Origin: Hydrogenophaga sp. | Lineage (GTDB): Bacteria; Pseudomonadota; Gammaproteobacteria; Burkholderiales; Burkholderiaceae_C | DNA: 64,000 bases | Direction of reading: 5' to 3' | Assembly (NCBI RefSeq): GCF_026125825.1 | Contig: NZ_JAHCKK010000003.1 | Coordinates: 62,001 to 126,000 of the forward strand | In this document: positions 55,233 through 63,156 of the stretch, one piece after another | Numbering within the stretch: position 1 is the first letter of the stretch | How the letters are laid out: every line of letters starts with the position of its first letter | Program-made: the position numbers and the translations under genes | The notes under the pieces: generated by a model | The model's input: the letters and a program-made list of their open reading frames with translations, nothing else | Databases searched by the model: none | Told to the model about the DNA's origin: nothing

Positions 55233-56183
55233 TCAGACCTTGGCCAGCCAGTGGGCGTACTTGGGGTTGCGGCCGTTGACGATGTCGAAGAACGCGCTTT
55301 GAATCTTCTCGGTGACCGGGCCGCGGCTGCCCACGTAGTCGCCTTTGCCCAGCTCGATGCGGTCGAGCTCGCGGATCGGGGTGACTTCAGCCGCCGTGCC
55401 GGTGAAGAAGGCCTCGTCGGCGATGTAGACCTCGTCGCGGGTGATGCGCTTCTGCACGATTTCCAGGCCCAGGTCCTTGGCGATGTGGAACACGGTGTTG
55501 CGGGTGATGCCGTTGAGCGCACCGGCCGAGAGATCGGGGGTGTAGATCACGCCGTTCTTGACCACGAAGATGTTCTCGCCCGCGCCTTCGCTCACGAAGC
55601 CGCTGGAATCCAGCAGCAGCGCCTCGTCGTAGCCATCGTCGGTGGCCTCCATGTTGGCCAGGATGGAGTTGCTGTAATTGCTCACCGCCTTGGCCTGCGT
55701 CATCGTGATGTTGACGTGGTGGCGGGTGTAGCTGCTGGTTTTCACCCGGATGCCGCGCTTGAGCCCCTCTTCGCCCAGGTAAGCGCCCCAGGCCCAGGCA
55801 GCGACCATCAGGTGGATGGTGTTCCCTTTGGGCGACACGCCCAGCTTCTTGTCGCCGATCCACGTCAGCGGGCGCAGGTAGCAGCTCTCGAGCTTGTTCT
55901 CTCGCACCACGGCTTTCTGCGCCTCATTCACCTCGTCCTGCGTGAAGGGAATCTTCATGCGCAGGATCTTCGCGCTGTTGAACAGGCGCTCGGTGTGTTC
56001 CTCGAGCCGGAAGATCGCCGTGCCGCCCTGGGTGTTGTAAGCGCGCACGCCCTCGAAGGCGCCGCAGCCATAGTGCAGGGTGTGGGTCAGCACGTGGATT
56101 TTGGCGTCGCGCCAATCCACCATCTGGCCGTCCATCCAGATCTTGCCGTCGCGGTCGGACATCGAGGGAACGATGGGGCTCAT
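55233..56183 (-). CDS. ilvE: branched-chain amino acid aminotransferase
   Basis: A 316-residue fold-type IV PLP enzyme. HYGCGAFEGVRAY near residue 37 and the PLP Lys K165 in TQAKAVSNY are present. SEGAGENIFVV carries the further PLP contacts. The enzyme exchanges amino groups between glutamate and leucine, isoleucine or valine keto acids. The start at 56183 is used; MSDRDGK seven residues later is possible. It is a housekeeping gene lying between two surface-sugar gene sets. Confidence 0.93.
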   Translation of the reverse strand: MSPIVPSMSDRDGKIWMDGQMVDWRDAKIHVLTHTLHYGCGAFEGVRAYNTQGGTAIFRLEEHTERLFNSAKILRMKIPFTQDEVNEAQKAVVRENKLESCYLRPLTWIGDKKLGVSPKGNTIHLMVAAWAWGAYLGEEGLKRGIRVKTSSYTRHHVNITMTQAKAVSNYSNSILANMEATDDGYDEALLLDSSGFVSEGAGENIFVVKNGVIYTPDLSAGALNGITRNTVFHIAKDLGLEIVQKRITRDEVYIADEAFFTGTAAEVTPIRELDRIELGKGDYVGSRGPVTEKIQSAFFDIVNGRNPKYAHWLAKV

Positions 56184-56234
56184 GTGGGGTCCTTGGGTTG
56201 TTCGTGGGGCAGTGCGGCTGCCAAACCCATGATT

Positions 56235-56660
56235 TTACGGTGTCGAACTGCCGGACCCCGCCGCCTCATCCGGGGAGGGGCGGTGCAGCTTCCAGCCCTG
56301 CAATTTGCCGTTCAGGAATTCTGCTGTCACGGTCGAGTCTCCGTTGTCGCGCCAGCGGTAGACCTCGGGTTGCACACTTTCTTCGGACAGCCGCTCGCCC
56401 AGCGAACGGGTCATGGCCATCACATGCATCAGCGTGACACCGGGCTTGAGCTTGGCGTTGAGCATCACCGCGCTGTCCACGTAGCCGATGGGTCGGTCGG
56501 ACGCGCGCTTGAGCACGGTCATGAGGCGGGTGAAGTGCAGCAGCAGCCACATGGTCAGGCCGCCGCCGACGGCGGCCACGCCGGGCCAGCCGTAGGTGCG
56601 GTGGGACAGGTACAGGAGGCCCAGGCCGGCCGCGAGGTAAAGCAGTTTCTGGAATCGCAT
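56235..56660 (-). CDS. conserved membrane protein of unknown function
   Basis: A 141-residue protein with two hydrophobic helices at residues 5-22 and 25-45, then a soluble domain with KASDRPIGYVDSAVMLNAKL and TAEFLNGKLQGWKLHRP. No known domain was recognised. Codon use and context between ilvE and radA suggest a real gene of the host core. The C-terminus is Gly/Ser-rich. Confidence 0.7.
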   Translation of the reverse strand: MRFQKLLYLAAGLGLLYLSHRTYGWPGVAAVGGGLTMWLLLHFTRLMTVLKRASDRPIGYVDSAVMLNAKLKPGVTLMHVMAMTRSLGERLSEESVQPEVYRWRDNGDSTVTAEFLNGKLQGWKLHRPSPDEAAGSGSSTP

Positions 56661-56720
56661 GGAAGGGATTGTCGTTGCTCCCCGGGGCGGGCCGTTTGCG
56701 GCAAGTACGGATGCCCCGGC

Positions 56721-58097
56721 TCAGGCCAGGCTGCGCGCCAGTTCCATGGCCTCTTCGATCCGGTCGACGCCGTGCACCGTGAGGCCCTCGAAGGCTTTGT
56801 CGTTTTTGCGCGGCAGGTTGGCCTTGGGCACCACGGCCACACTGAAACCGAGCTTCGCGGCTTCCTTGAGCCGGTCCTGACCGCGTGGCGCGGGGCGCAC
56901 CTCGCCCGCCAGACCCACCTCGCCGAAGGCCAGAAAGCCCTTGGGCAGTGGCTTGCCGCGAAGGCTGGAGGTGATGGCCAGCATCACCGCCAGGTCGGCC
57001 GCCGGCTCACTGATGCGCACGCCGCCCACGGCGTTGACGAACACGTCCTGGTCCATGCATGCCACCCCCGCGTGGCGGTGCAGAACCGCCAACAGCATGG
57101 CCAGGCGGTCCCGGTCCAGGCCGACCGAGAGGCGTCGAGGGCTGGGGCCGCCGCTGTCCACCAGCGCCTGGATTTCCACCAGCATGGGCCGCGTGCCCTC
57201 CAGCGTCACCATCACGCAGCTACCGGGCACGGGCTCCGAATGCTGCGAAAGGAAGATCGCGCTCGGGTTGCTCACACCCTTGAGGCCCTTCTCCGTCATC
57301 GCGAACACGCCGATCTCGTTGACCGCGCCGAAGCGGTTCTTGATCGCGCGGATCAAGCGGAAGCTGCTGTGGGTGTCGCCTTCGAAATACAGCACCGTGT
57401 CCACCATGTGTTCCAGCACGCGCGGGCCGGCCAGAGCGCCTTCCTTGGTCACGTGTCCCACCAGCACGATGGCCGTGCCGCTGGCCTTGGCCGCGCGCGT
57501 GAGGTGTGCCGCGCACTCGCGCACCTGGGCCACCGAGCCCGGGGCTGAGGTGAGCTGCTCGGAGTAGACGGTCTGGATCGAGTCGATCACCGCGATCGCG
57601 GGCCGTGTGGCGTCCAGCGTGGCGAGGATCTTCTCGAGCTGGATTTCCGCCAGCACGCTGACCTGCGAGCCGTCCAGCCCGAGGCGGCGCGAACGCAGGG
57701 CCACCTGGGCGCCGCTTTCCTCGCCGGTCACGTAAAGCGTCTTCAGGCCAGCGCGCTGCAGCGAGTCCAGTGCCTGCAGCAACAGCGTGGACTTGCCGAT
57801 GCCAGGGTCGCCGCCGATCAACACCACGCCGCCCTCCACAATGCCGCCGCCCAGCACGCGGTCCAACTCGTCGTGCCCGGTGGGCGTGCGTTGCACGTCG
57901 GTGGCCTCGATGTCGGCCAGGGTGGTGACCTCGGCCGTCTTGGCCAGCGAGGCAAAGCGGTTCCTGGCCGGTGCGGTTGATTCCGCGACCGATTCGACCA
58001 GGGTGTTCCAAGCATTGCAGTGAGGGCACTTGCCCAGCCATTTGGGGCTGGTGCCGCCGCATTCGTTGCAGATGTATTGTGTTTTGTCTTTGGCCAT
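56721..58097 (-). CDS. radA: DNA repair protein RadA
   Basis: A 458-residue protein. The four zinc-finger cysteines are C10, C13, C24 and C27. Walker A GGDPGIGKST is at 95-104, and the RadA-specific KNRFG motif lies near residue 255 in IRAIKNRFGAVNEIGVF. The C-terminal third is the Lon-like domain. RadA promotes branch migration in recombination. The start at 58097 (MAKDKTQYIC) is fixed by the zinc finger; the frame extends far upstream only as antisense to the next gene. Its start codon is 27 bases from the divergent J-domain gene. Confidence 0.95.
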   Translation of the reverse strand: MAKDKTQYICNECGGTSPKWLGKCPHCNAWNTLVESVAESTAPARNRFASLAKTAEVTTLADIEATDVQRTPTGHDELDRVLGGGIVEGGVVLIGGDPGIGKSTLLLQALDSLQRAGLKTLYVTGEESGAQVALRSRRLGLDGSQVSVLAEIQLEKILATLDATRPAIAVIDSIQTVYSEQLTSAPGSVAQVRECAAHLTRAAKASGTAIVLVGHVTKEGALAGPRVLEHMVDTVLYFEGDTHSSFRLIRAIKNRFGAVNEIGVFAMTEKGLKGVSNPSAIFLSQHSEPVPGSCVMVTLEGTRPMLVEIQALVDSGGPSPRRLSVGLDRDRLAMLLAVLHRHAGVACMDQDVFVNAVGGVRISEPAADLAVMLAITSSLRGKPLPKGFLAFGEVGLAGEVRPAPRGQDRLKEAAKLGFSVAVVPKANLPRKNDKAFEGLTVHGVDRIEEAMELARSLA

Positions 58098-58109
58098 GCT
58101 GCTGGGCAA

Positions 58110-58115
58110 TATAGT
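58110..58115 (+). promoter_or_regulatory. candidate -10 box of the J-domain gene
   Basis: TATAGT lies nine bases before the ATG at 58125, inside the 27-base gap to radA. If used, the transcript would have almost no leader. A -35 box would overlap the start of radA and none is convincing. Confidence 0.3.
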
Positions 58116-58124
58116 CGAGACACC

Positions 58125-59204
58125 ATGTCCGCCCCCCGTCCCGCCGCCGCTCTTCAAGTCATGCCGCCTGGCGCGCAGGCGCTCTCGGCCGCCGCGCGCG
58201 CCTACAACCTGCAACTCACCCGCATCGACAAGCTCAAGAGCCAGCTGGCCGAGATGGAGACCCTCGCGCAGCAGCACCGCCAGGAACGGCACCGCGCGGT
58301 CGATCCACTGCGCCGGCAACTGGCCCAGGACCAGCGGGCGCTGGCCCTGGCGCTGGACGGACACCTGCAGGGCAAGTTGCTCAGCCGTGTGCAAGCCGAC
58401 ACGGCCCGCCTGCTGCTGTGCCGCTTGGCGCGGGGCCTGGCCGAAGCGGGCGACGCCGCGATGCGCGAACTGCATGACCGCCACAGCCCACGGACCCTGG
58501 CCCAACTCAAACAGGAATCGGCGGATGCGCTGCGCCAGCGGCTGGAAGCGGTGCTGGGCGAGGCGCTGGAAGACGAGGGCGAGCATCTCAGTGCCGAACA
58601 GCTCCTGCGCGCCGGCATGGAGCGGTTGCGCCGCGCGCAGGAAGACCTCCAGCAGGAGCGCCGCGACGCTGCGCACGCCCGGCGCGAGCGCAAAAAGCCC
58701 GGCGCCGCAGCCCGGCAGACCGGGCAGCACGATGCCGACACCTTGTTGCGCCGCCTGTTCCGCCAGCTCGCCAGCGCTTTGCACCCCGACCGCGAAACCG
58801 ATGCACAGGCGCGGCTGCGCAAGACGGCTTTGATGAGCGAAGCGAACGCCGCCTACGAAAGGCGTGACCTCGTCGCGTTGCTGCAGATCCAGGTTCGCGC
58901 CGAGCTCGCCGACCCTGCCGCTGTGCAGCAACTGTCCGACGATCGCCTGGCGTCGCTCACACTCCTGCTCAAGGCCCAGGTGGCGGCGCTGGAACGCGAG
59001 CGCGCGGCAAGGCAGAGCGCGCTGGCCGATGAGTTCGATCTGCCCGAACGCGTGTCACTGAACGCCAACACCTTGCTGCAGAGCCGGATCAATGAAAGCC
59101 GTGCGCTGGAAAGCGCGCTTGCTCAACTGGCGCGCGACCTGGAGCAGGCGAGCGATCCGTCGCAGCTCAAGCGCTGGCTCAACGGGCAGCAGGTGCCCTC
59201 ATGA
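58125..59204 (+). CDS. J-domain protein with long coiled-coil region
   Basis: A 359-residue soluble protein. Residues about 30-190 are rich in Gln, Arg, Ala and Leu and are probably coiled coil. A J-domain core lies at about 200-260 with HPD at 220-222 and a following helix MSEANAAYERRDLVALLQ, as in DnaJ-type co-chaperones. Residues 285-350 are again helical. It lacks the Gly/Phe and zinc regions of DnaJ. It should stimulate an Hsp70 for an unknown client. It is divergent from radA and overlaps the convergent WecE-type gene by six bases at its end. Confidence 0.78.
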   Translation: MSAPRPAAALQVMPPGAQALSAAARAYNLQLTRIDKLKSQLAEMETLAQQHRQERHRAVDPLRRQLAQDQRALALALDGHLQGKLLSRVQADTARLLLCRLARGLAEAGDAAMRELHDRHSPRTLAQLKQESADALRQRLEAVLGEALEDEGEHLSAEQLLRAGMERLRRAQEDLQQERRDAAHARRERKKPGAAARQTGQHDADTLLRRLFRQLASALHPDRETDAQARLRKTALMSEANAAYERRDLVALLQIQVRAELADPAAVQQLSDDRLASLTLLLKAQVAALERERAARQSALADEFDLPERVSLNANTLLQSRINESRALESALAQLARDLEQASDPSQLKRWLNGQQVPS

Positions 59205-60350
59205 ATTGACAGCCTGAGTGAGGATGTCGATCACACGAGCCTGCTGCTCTGGGGTGATGCCTACCCAAAGTGGCAGACGCACGAGGCGGCTCGATTGCGA
59301 ATCGGTGAATTCCATCGAGCCATGGACCCGACCATACCTTTGCCCCCCAGGCGAGGAATGGAGGGGCACATAGTGGAACACCGAAGAAATGCCTGCGCCT
59401 TTCAGTGCAGACAGTACCGATTGGCGATCGATCTCGGGCGAGAGCAGCACGTAGTACATGTGGGCGTTGTGCTGGCAGGTGTCCGGCACCACAGGGCGGC
59501 GAAGAATGCCCTGGGCTTCGAGCTGTGCCAGGCTGGCGTGATAGCGCTCCCAGCTGGCCATCCGGTTGTCGGTAATCGACTGCGCTTCTTCCAGTTGCGC
59601 CCATAGGAATGCCGCGATCAGTTCGCCCGGCAAGAAGGACGAGCCCACTTCCTGCCAAGTGTATTTGTCCACTTCACCGCGAAAGAAGCGGCTGCGATCG
59701 GTCCCTTTCTCTCGGATGATTTCAGCTCGCAGGGCCTGCGCGGGGTCGTTGACCAACAGGGCACCACCTTCGCCTGAGATCACGTTCTTGGTTTCGTGAA
59801 AACTGAATGCCCCGAAGTCGCCCAGGCTGCCCAGCGCACGACCCTTGTAGCTGGACATCACGCCCTGAGCGGCATCCTCGACCACCTTCAAGCCGTGACG
59901 GGAGGCGACCTCCAAAATGGCGTCCATCTCGCATGCGACGCCAGCGTAGTGGACCGGTGCGATGGCCCGGGTGCGCGGCGTGATCGCTGCCTCGATAAGA
60001 CGTTCATCCAAGTTCAGTGTGTCTTCCCGAATGTCCACGAATACGGGCACGCCACCCCGCAACACAAAGGCGTTGGCCGTCGACACGAAGGTGAAGGAGG
60101 GCATGATCACCTCGTCACCCGGCTGGATGTCGAGCATCAGCGCCGCCATTTCCAGGGCGGCGGTGCAGGAATGCGTCAACAAGGCCTTGCTGCAGCCAGT
60201 GCGCGTCTCAATCCAGTTGTGACAGCGTTTGGTGAAAGGGCCATCGCCGGCCAGGCGCCCATTGAAATGTGACTCCGCGATGTAGTACAGCTCCTTGCCC
60301 GTCATGTGGGGCCAGTTGAAGGGAATCGTTGGGTTGGCAGTCTTGTTCAT
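59199..60350 (-). CDS. wecE: dTDP-4-amino-4,6-dideoxy sugar aminotransferase (WecE/RffA)
   Basis: A 383-residue DegT-family enzyme. IPFNWPHMTGKELYYI at the start, HSCTAALEMAALML, Asp159 in VVEDAAQGV and the PLP Lys K188 in SFHETKN follow the WecE pattern. WecE aminates dTDP-4-keto-6-deoxy-glucose to dTDP-Fuc4N. The keto sugar comes from rmlA and rmlB, 50 genes-lengths of DNA away only in position, not in pathway. Three genes upstream a formyltransferase could modify the product. The long N-terminal frame extension is rejected. Confidence 0.92.
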   Translation of the reverse strand: MNKTANPTIPFNWPHMTGKELYYIAESHFNGRLAGDGPFTKRCHNWIETRTGCSKALLTHSCTAALEMAALMLDIQPGDEVIMPSFTFVSTANAFVLRGGVPVFVDIREDTLNLDERLIEAAITPRTRAIAPVHYAGVACEMDAILEVASRHGLKVVEDAAQGVMSSYKGRALGSLGDFGAFSFHETKNVISGEGGALLVNDPAQALRAEIIREKGTDRSRFFRGEVDKYTWQEVGSSFLPGELIAAFLWAQLEEAQSITDNRMASWERYHASLAQLEAQGILRRPVVPDTCQHNAHMYYVLLSPEIDRQSVLSALKGAGISSVFHYVPLHSSPGGQRYGRVHGSMEFTDSQSSRLVRLPLWVGITPEQQARVIDILTQAVNS

Positions 60351-61222
60351 GCGGACGGGATTTTTTTCAGCACCACGAGCCGCGAGCCTCCGATGGGCAG
60401 TGAGACACCTGACTTGATGATCAGACGCTCCATGCGCATGACGGCGTCCAGCACGCGATCGACGATGGGGTTGAGTTGGAGCGCCTCGCTGCCGCCAGAG
60501 GTGCCCGAGCGGCGAGCCGCTAGCCGGGAGGCCAACATCAGCGGCAGCAGAAGCGTGACGAATGACGTGCTCCGAACGATCTGGAAACCGGCTGCCTGCA
60601 CCTTCACATGCAGTTCCCGGGCTGAGTACCGGCGTTGGTGGCACGCGTCCTCGTCCACGGGGCTCCACAGCCATTGGTGTTGCGGGACCGTGATCAGGCA
60701 ACTCCCGCCGGGCTTGATGGCTCGGTGGAAGTTTTGCAGCACCAGTTCGTCTTCCAGGATGTGCTCGATGACATCGAAGGCGGTCACGACGTCAAATTCC
60801 TCCACGTAGGGAAGCCTTCGTGCATCCATCTGAAGAAGTTCGACGCAGGGCAGGCGCTGAGCGGCAAATGCAAGTCCTGTTGTATAGATCTCGCTACCAG
60901 CAATCTTCGCCTGGGGAAACGCTTGCGAGATGCCAGAGAGCACGAAGCCCGTTCCACATCCCACTTCCAGCAAAGATTGGAAGTCAGGAAAATACTTGCG
61001 AAGCGCCCACACAATGATGGCGTTTCGCGCTCGGAACCAGAAGTTCCCCGCTTCGACGCGGGCTAAGCCTTCAAAACTCTCCTTGTGGAATCCGTCGTTC
61101 TGCTTTGCCAGTTCGGGCGCCCAGGCCAGGAAGCCGTCGACCCGCGCGGGCGTGAAGCCGCATTCGCCGCAGCCCTTTCCAGACTGGATGCTGTCAGAGT
61201 TGCAGGAGGGGCAAACAATCAT
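60347..61222 (-). CDS. SAM-dependent methyltransferase with N-terminal zinc ribbon
   Basis: A 291-residue protein. CPSC at residues 4-7 and CGEC near 17-20 form a likely zinc ribbon. The methyltransferase motifs are LLEVGCGTGFVLSGI near residue 86, FDVVTAFDVIEHI and IKPGGSCLITVPQH. The C-terminus has a hydrophobic stretch LLLPLMLASRLAAR. It overlaps wecE by four bases, so it is probably co-transcribed, and may methylate a sugar or lipid-linked intermediate. The true substrate is unknown. Confidence 0.82.
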   Translation of the reverse strand: MIVCPSCNSDSIQSGKGCGECGFTPARVDGFLAWAPELAKQNDGFHKESFEGLARVEAGNFWFRARNAIIVWALRKYFPDFQSLLEVGCGTGFVLSGISQAFPQAKIAGSEIYTTGLAFAAQRLPCVELLQMDARRLPYVEEFDVVTAFDVIEHILEDELVLQNFHRAIKPGGSCLITVPQHQWLWSPVDEDACHQRRYSARELHVKVQAAGFQIVRSTSFVTLLLPLMLASRLAARRSGTSGGSEALQLNPIVDRVLDAVMRMERLIIKSGVSLPIGGSRLVVLKKIPSA

Positions 61223-61318
61223 ACGAACGGAGACGGCGTGGTCGATTGACGAAGGTGAATTGGCTGAACAGCGGATGGTTGCTCTACATTGGATCGGGTC
61301 GCAATGACAGGAGGCGAG

Positions 61319-61735
61319 TTAGTATGGCTCGGATTGGCGCGATGCAAATACGAATATCCGTAACATGACAAAAAGAAAAATTGCGACAATGACCATTGCT
61401 GCTGCTTGAACGATCTGATGTGCGACGCCTAACCAATCAACAAAAATCAAAAGTAGAGTCAAATTTAGAAGATAGCCCAACAACTGCGCCAGAATGTAGC
61501 GGGCACCAGCCGTACCCATATGCCCTTTGTGACGGAAGCTAAAGTGTCGGTTGGCAAAGAAACCGAATGTCGCTCCTCCAACATACAGCAGGGTCATCGC
61601 TGTTTTTGGAGTGCCCCATAAATGAGCAAGGAATAGATAGATCGTGTATCCCGCAACATTGGTGAGTAAACCGATCAAAAGGTAGCTGAGCAATTGCCTC
61701 AAAGTCTTTCGATTCACTTTTGACGGAGGGTGCAC
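61319..61735 (-). CDS. GtrA family membrane protein
   Basis: A 138-residue protein with four hydrophobic segments (about 15-35, 46-62, 80-100 and 108-128) and the GtrA signature FGFFANRHFSFRHKG between the second and third. GtrA proteins are proposed to flip undecaprenyl-phosphate sugars in O-antigen modification or lipid decoration. A GtrB-like transferase is encoded three genes upstream. The gene is markedly AT-rich and shares one base with the formyltransferase stop. Confidence 0.87.
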   Translation of the reverse strand: MHPPSKVNRKTLRQLLSYLLIGLLTNVAGYTIYLFLAHLWGTPKTAMTLLYVGGATFGFFANRHFSFRHKGHMGTAGARYILAQLLGYLLNLTLLLIFVDWLGVAHQIVQAAAMVIVAIFLFVMLRIFVFASRQSEPY

Positions 61736-62517
61736 TATTCTTCCCAGACATTCAAGCTAAAGTATATCTTTTTTCCTGATTCCTCGTCGACCACATAAGC
61801 ATTGTTTGAGTTTTCAAAAAAAGTCAGTCCGCGAATCAGGGAGAAAAAATCAGCGCCACTGCGCTGTTGGGTCAAATCTATTCTGCGCACCGCCTCGAAT
61901 TTGGCTCTGGAATAGTACTCGCTTTTCTCATTTGACGTCTTGGAGGGAGCTTTGGCGAGGGTTGTCAAATTTTGCGTTAGCAGTCTATTTATTAGCGCAT
62001 CAAAATGAGTGCACACCTCATCATCGATTCGCAATTGCAGTGACCTGGCTGTGTCACTTGGGCGTATGGAAACTTCGGCTTGCATGAATATTTCACCGTC
62101 ATCAATGTTGTCGTTGACAAAATGGTAGGTGAATCCAGTCACACGTTTGCCGTTGATGATGGCCCAGTTAACTGGATAAACTCCACGAAATTCGGGAAGC
62201 AGGCTGTAATGAAGATTCAGCACGCCATGCTTTGGGCGTTGAATTAAACGGAGTGGAATAATGTGCTTCCAGCTTAGGAGTAAAAACCAATCGGGCTGCT
62301 GATCTAAAAAGTCAGCCGAAAAGGAATTTTCATACAAATACAACGGGATGTTTGCCTGCCTGCAAAGTTCATCGACGCTTGGCCACCATGAATCCATATT
62401 CTCGGGTGTCGTGACGACGGCGGGGATTTCCAGGCGTCCCTTGGCGGCATGGGCAAGAAGTTGTTGCAAAAGTCGATAGCCAATCTCGTGATCGACGAAG
62501 GGGACAATTCGCTGCAT
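61735..62517 (-). CDS. sugar N-formyltransferase (methionyl-tRNA formyltransferase fold)
   Basis: A 260-residue protein. The formyl-transfer motif NLHYSLLPEFRG gives Asn101 and His103, and DDGEI gives Asp139 (D-x-G), the same Asn-His-Asp set as ArnA and VioF-type enzymes. The length is that of sugar N-formyltransferases rather than of Fmt. They use N10-formyl-tetrahydrofolate to formylate a 4-amino-4,6-dideoxy dTDP sugar. The WecE-type gene downstream supplies such an amino sugar. The C-terminal part after residue 200 is less conserved. AT-rich. Confidence 0.85.
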   Translation of the reverse strand: MQRIVPFVDHEIGYRLLQQLLAHAAKGRLEIPAVVTTPENMDSWWPSVDELCRQANIPLYLYENSFSADFLDQQPDWFLLLSWKHIIPLRLIQRPKHGVLNLHYSLLPEFRGVYPVNWAIINGKRVTGFTYHFVNDNIDDGEIFMQAEVSIRPSDTARSLQLRIDDEVCTHFDALINRLLTQNLTTLAKAPSKTSNEKSEYYSRAKFEAVRRIDLTQQRSGADFFSLIRGLTFFENSNNAYVVDEESGKKIYFSLNVWEE

Positions 62518-62520
62518 CGT

Positions 62521-63156
62521 TCATTCCTTCGTTATTAGAATGGTAAATTCGTACAGTCCGTAATCATGAAGCAAGGCTACTTGTCGTGAATAGCGTCGCT
62601 TGCAAAGATCGAATAACTGGCACGGATCAGCGTAGTACAGGTAGCTTTGTTTCTTGTCTTCGTCGGAGTAGGATGTGAGACAGTTGAATGAGAATCCCAA
62701 GCGACTGGTGCGATCGAGTTGGTCTAACGTGCCTTGAATATATTCATGCCAGTCAGCATTGGTTCTGCCAAGTCGCACATTAAATATGCCACTTGCTACG
62801 CCATAGTCACTGATGATGTCAGGTTCTGACGAGGTAATAAATCGAGCATTGGGAGATGCTGCGTTGCGCAACTGAGCAGCCATGATCATTTCCGCTGAAA
62901 CGTCGACTCCCAAATAAGAGCATTGCGGGTACTTGTCTGACAAGAAGTTGAAAAGAGCGCCGTAACCACACCCCAGGTCGTTGAGGGAAAAATCGGAAGA
63001 TTTTGGGCGAATGACTTTGCACAACTGTGCAAACCGGATCGTCTGGCTTTCTTCTCCATTCCAGTCAACCCCACGCGGCGTGTCTCCATGTTTCGCGAGT
63101 TTTTCAGCATAGTAAGCTGCAACCTCGTCAAGCAGTTCATTCTTGCGATTGTCCAT
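62521..63156 (-). CDS. class I SAM-dependent methyltransferase
   Basis: A 211-residue methyltransferase. Motif I is NDLGCGYGALFNFLSDKY near residue 58, motif II is YLGVDVSAEMI. The rest is divergent; the segment SYLYYADPCQLFDLCKRRYS near residue 170 was not recognised. It overlaps the upstream transferase gene by 20 bases and is three bases from the formyltransferase gene. Substrate unknown; a sugar tailoring role is inferred from context. Confidence 0.75.
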   Translation of the reverse strand: MDNRKNELLDEVAAYYAEKLAKHGDTPRGVDWNGEESQTIRFAQLCKVIRPKSSDFSLNDLGCGYGALFNFLSDKYPQCSYLGVDVSAEMIMAAQLRNAASPNARFITSSEPDIISDYGVASGIFNVRLGRTNADWHEYIQGTLDQLDRTSRLGFSFNCLTSYSDEDKKQSYLYYADPCQLFDLCKRRYSRQVALLHDYGLYEFTILITKE

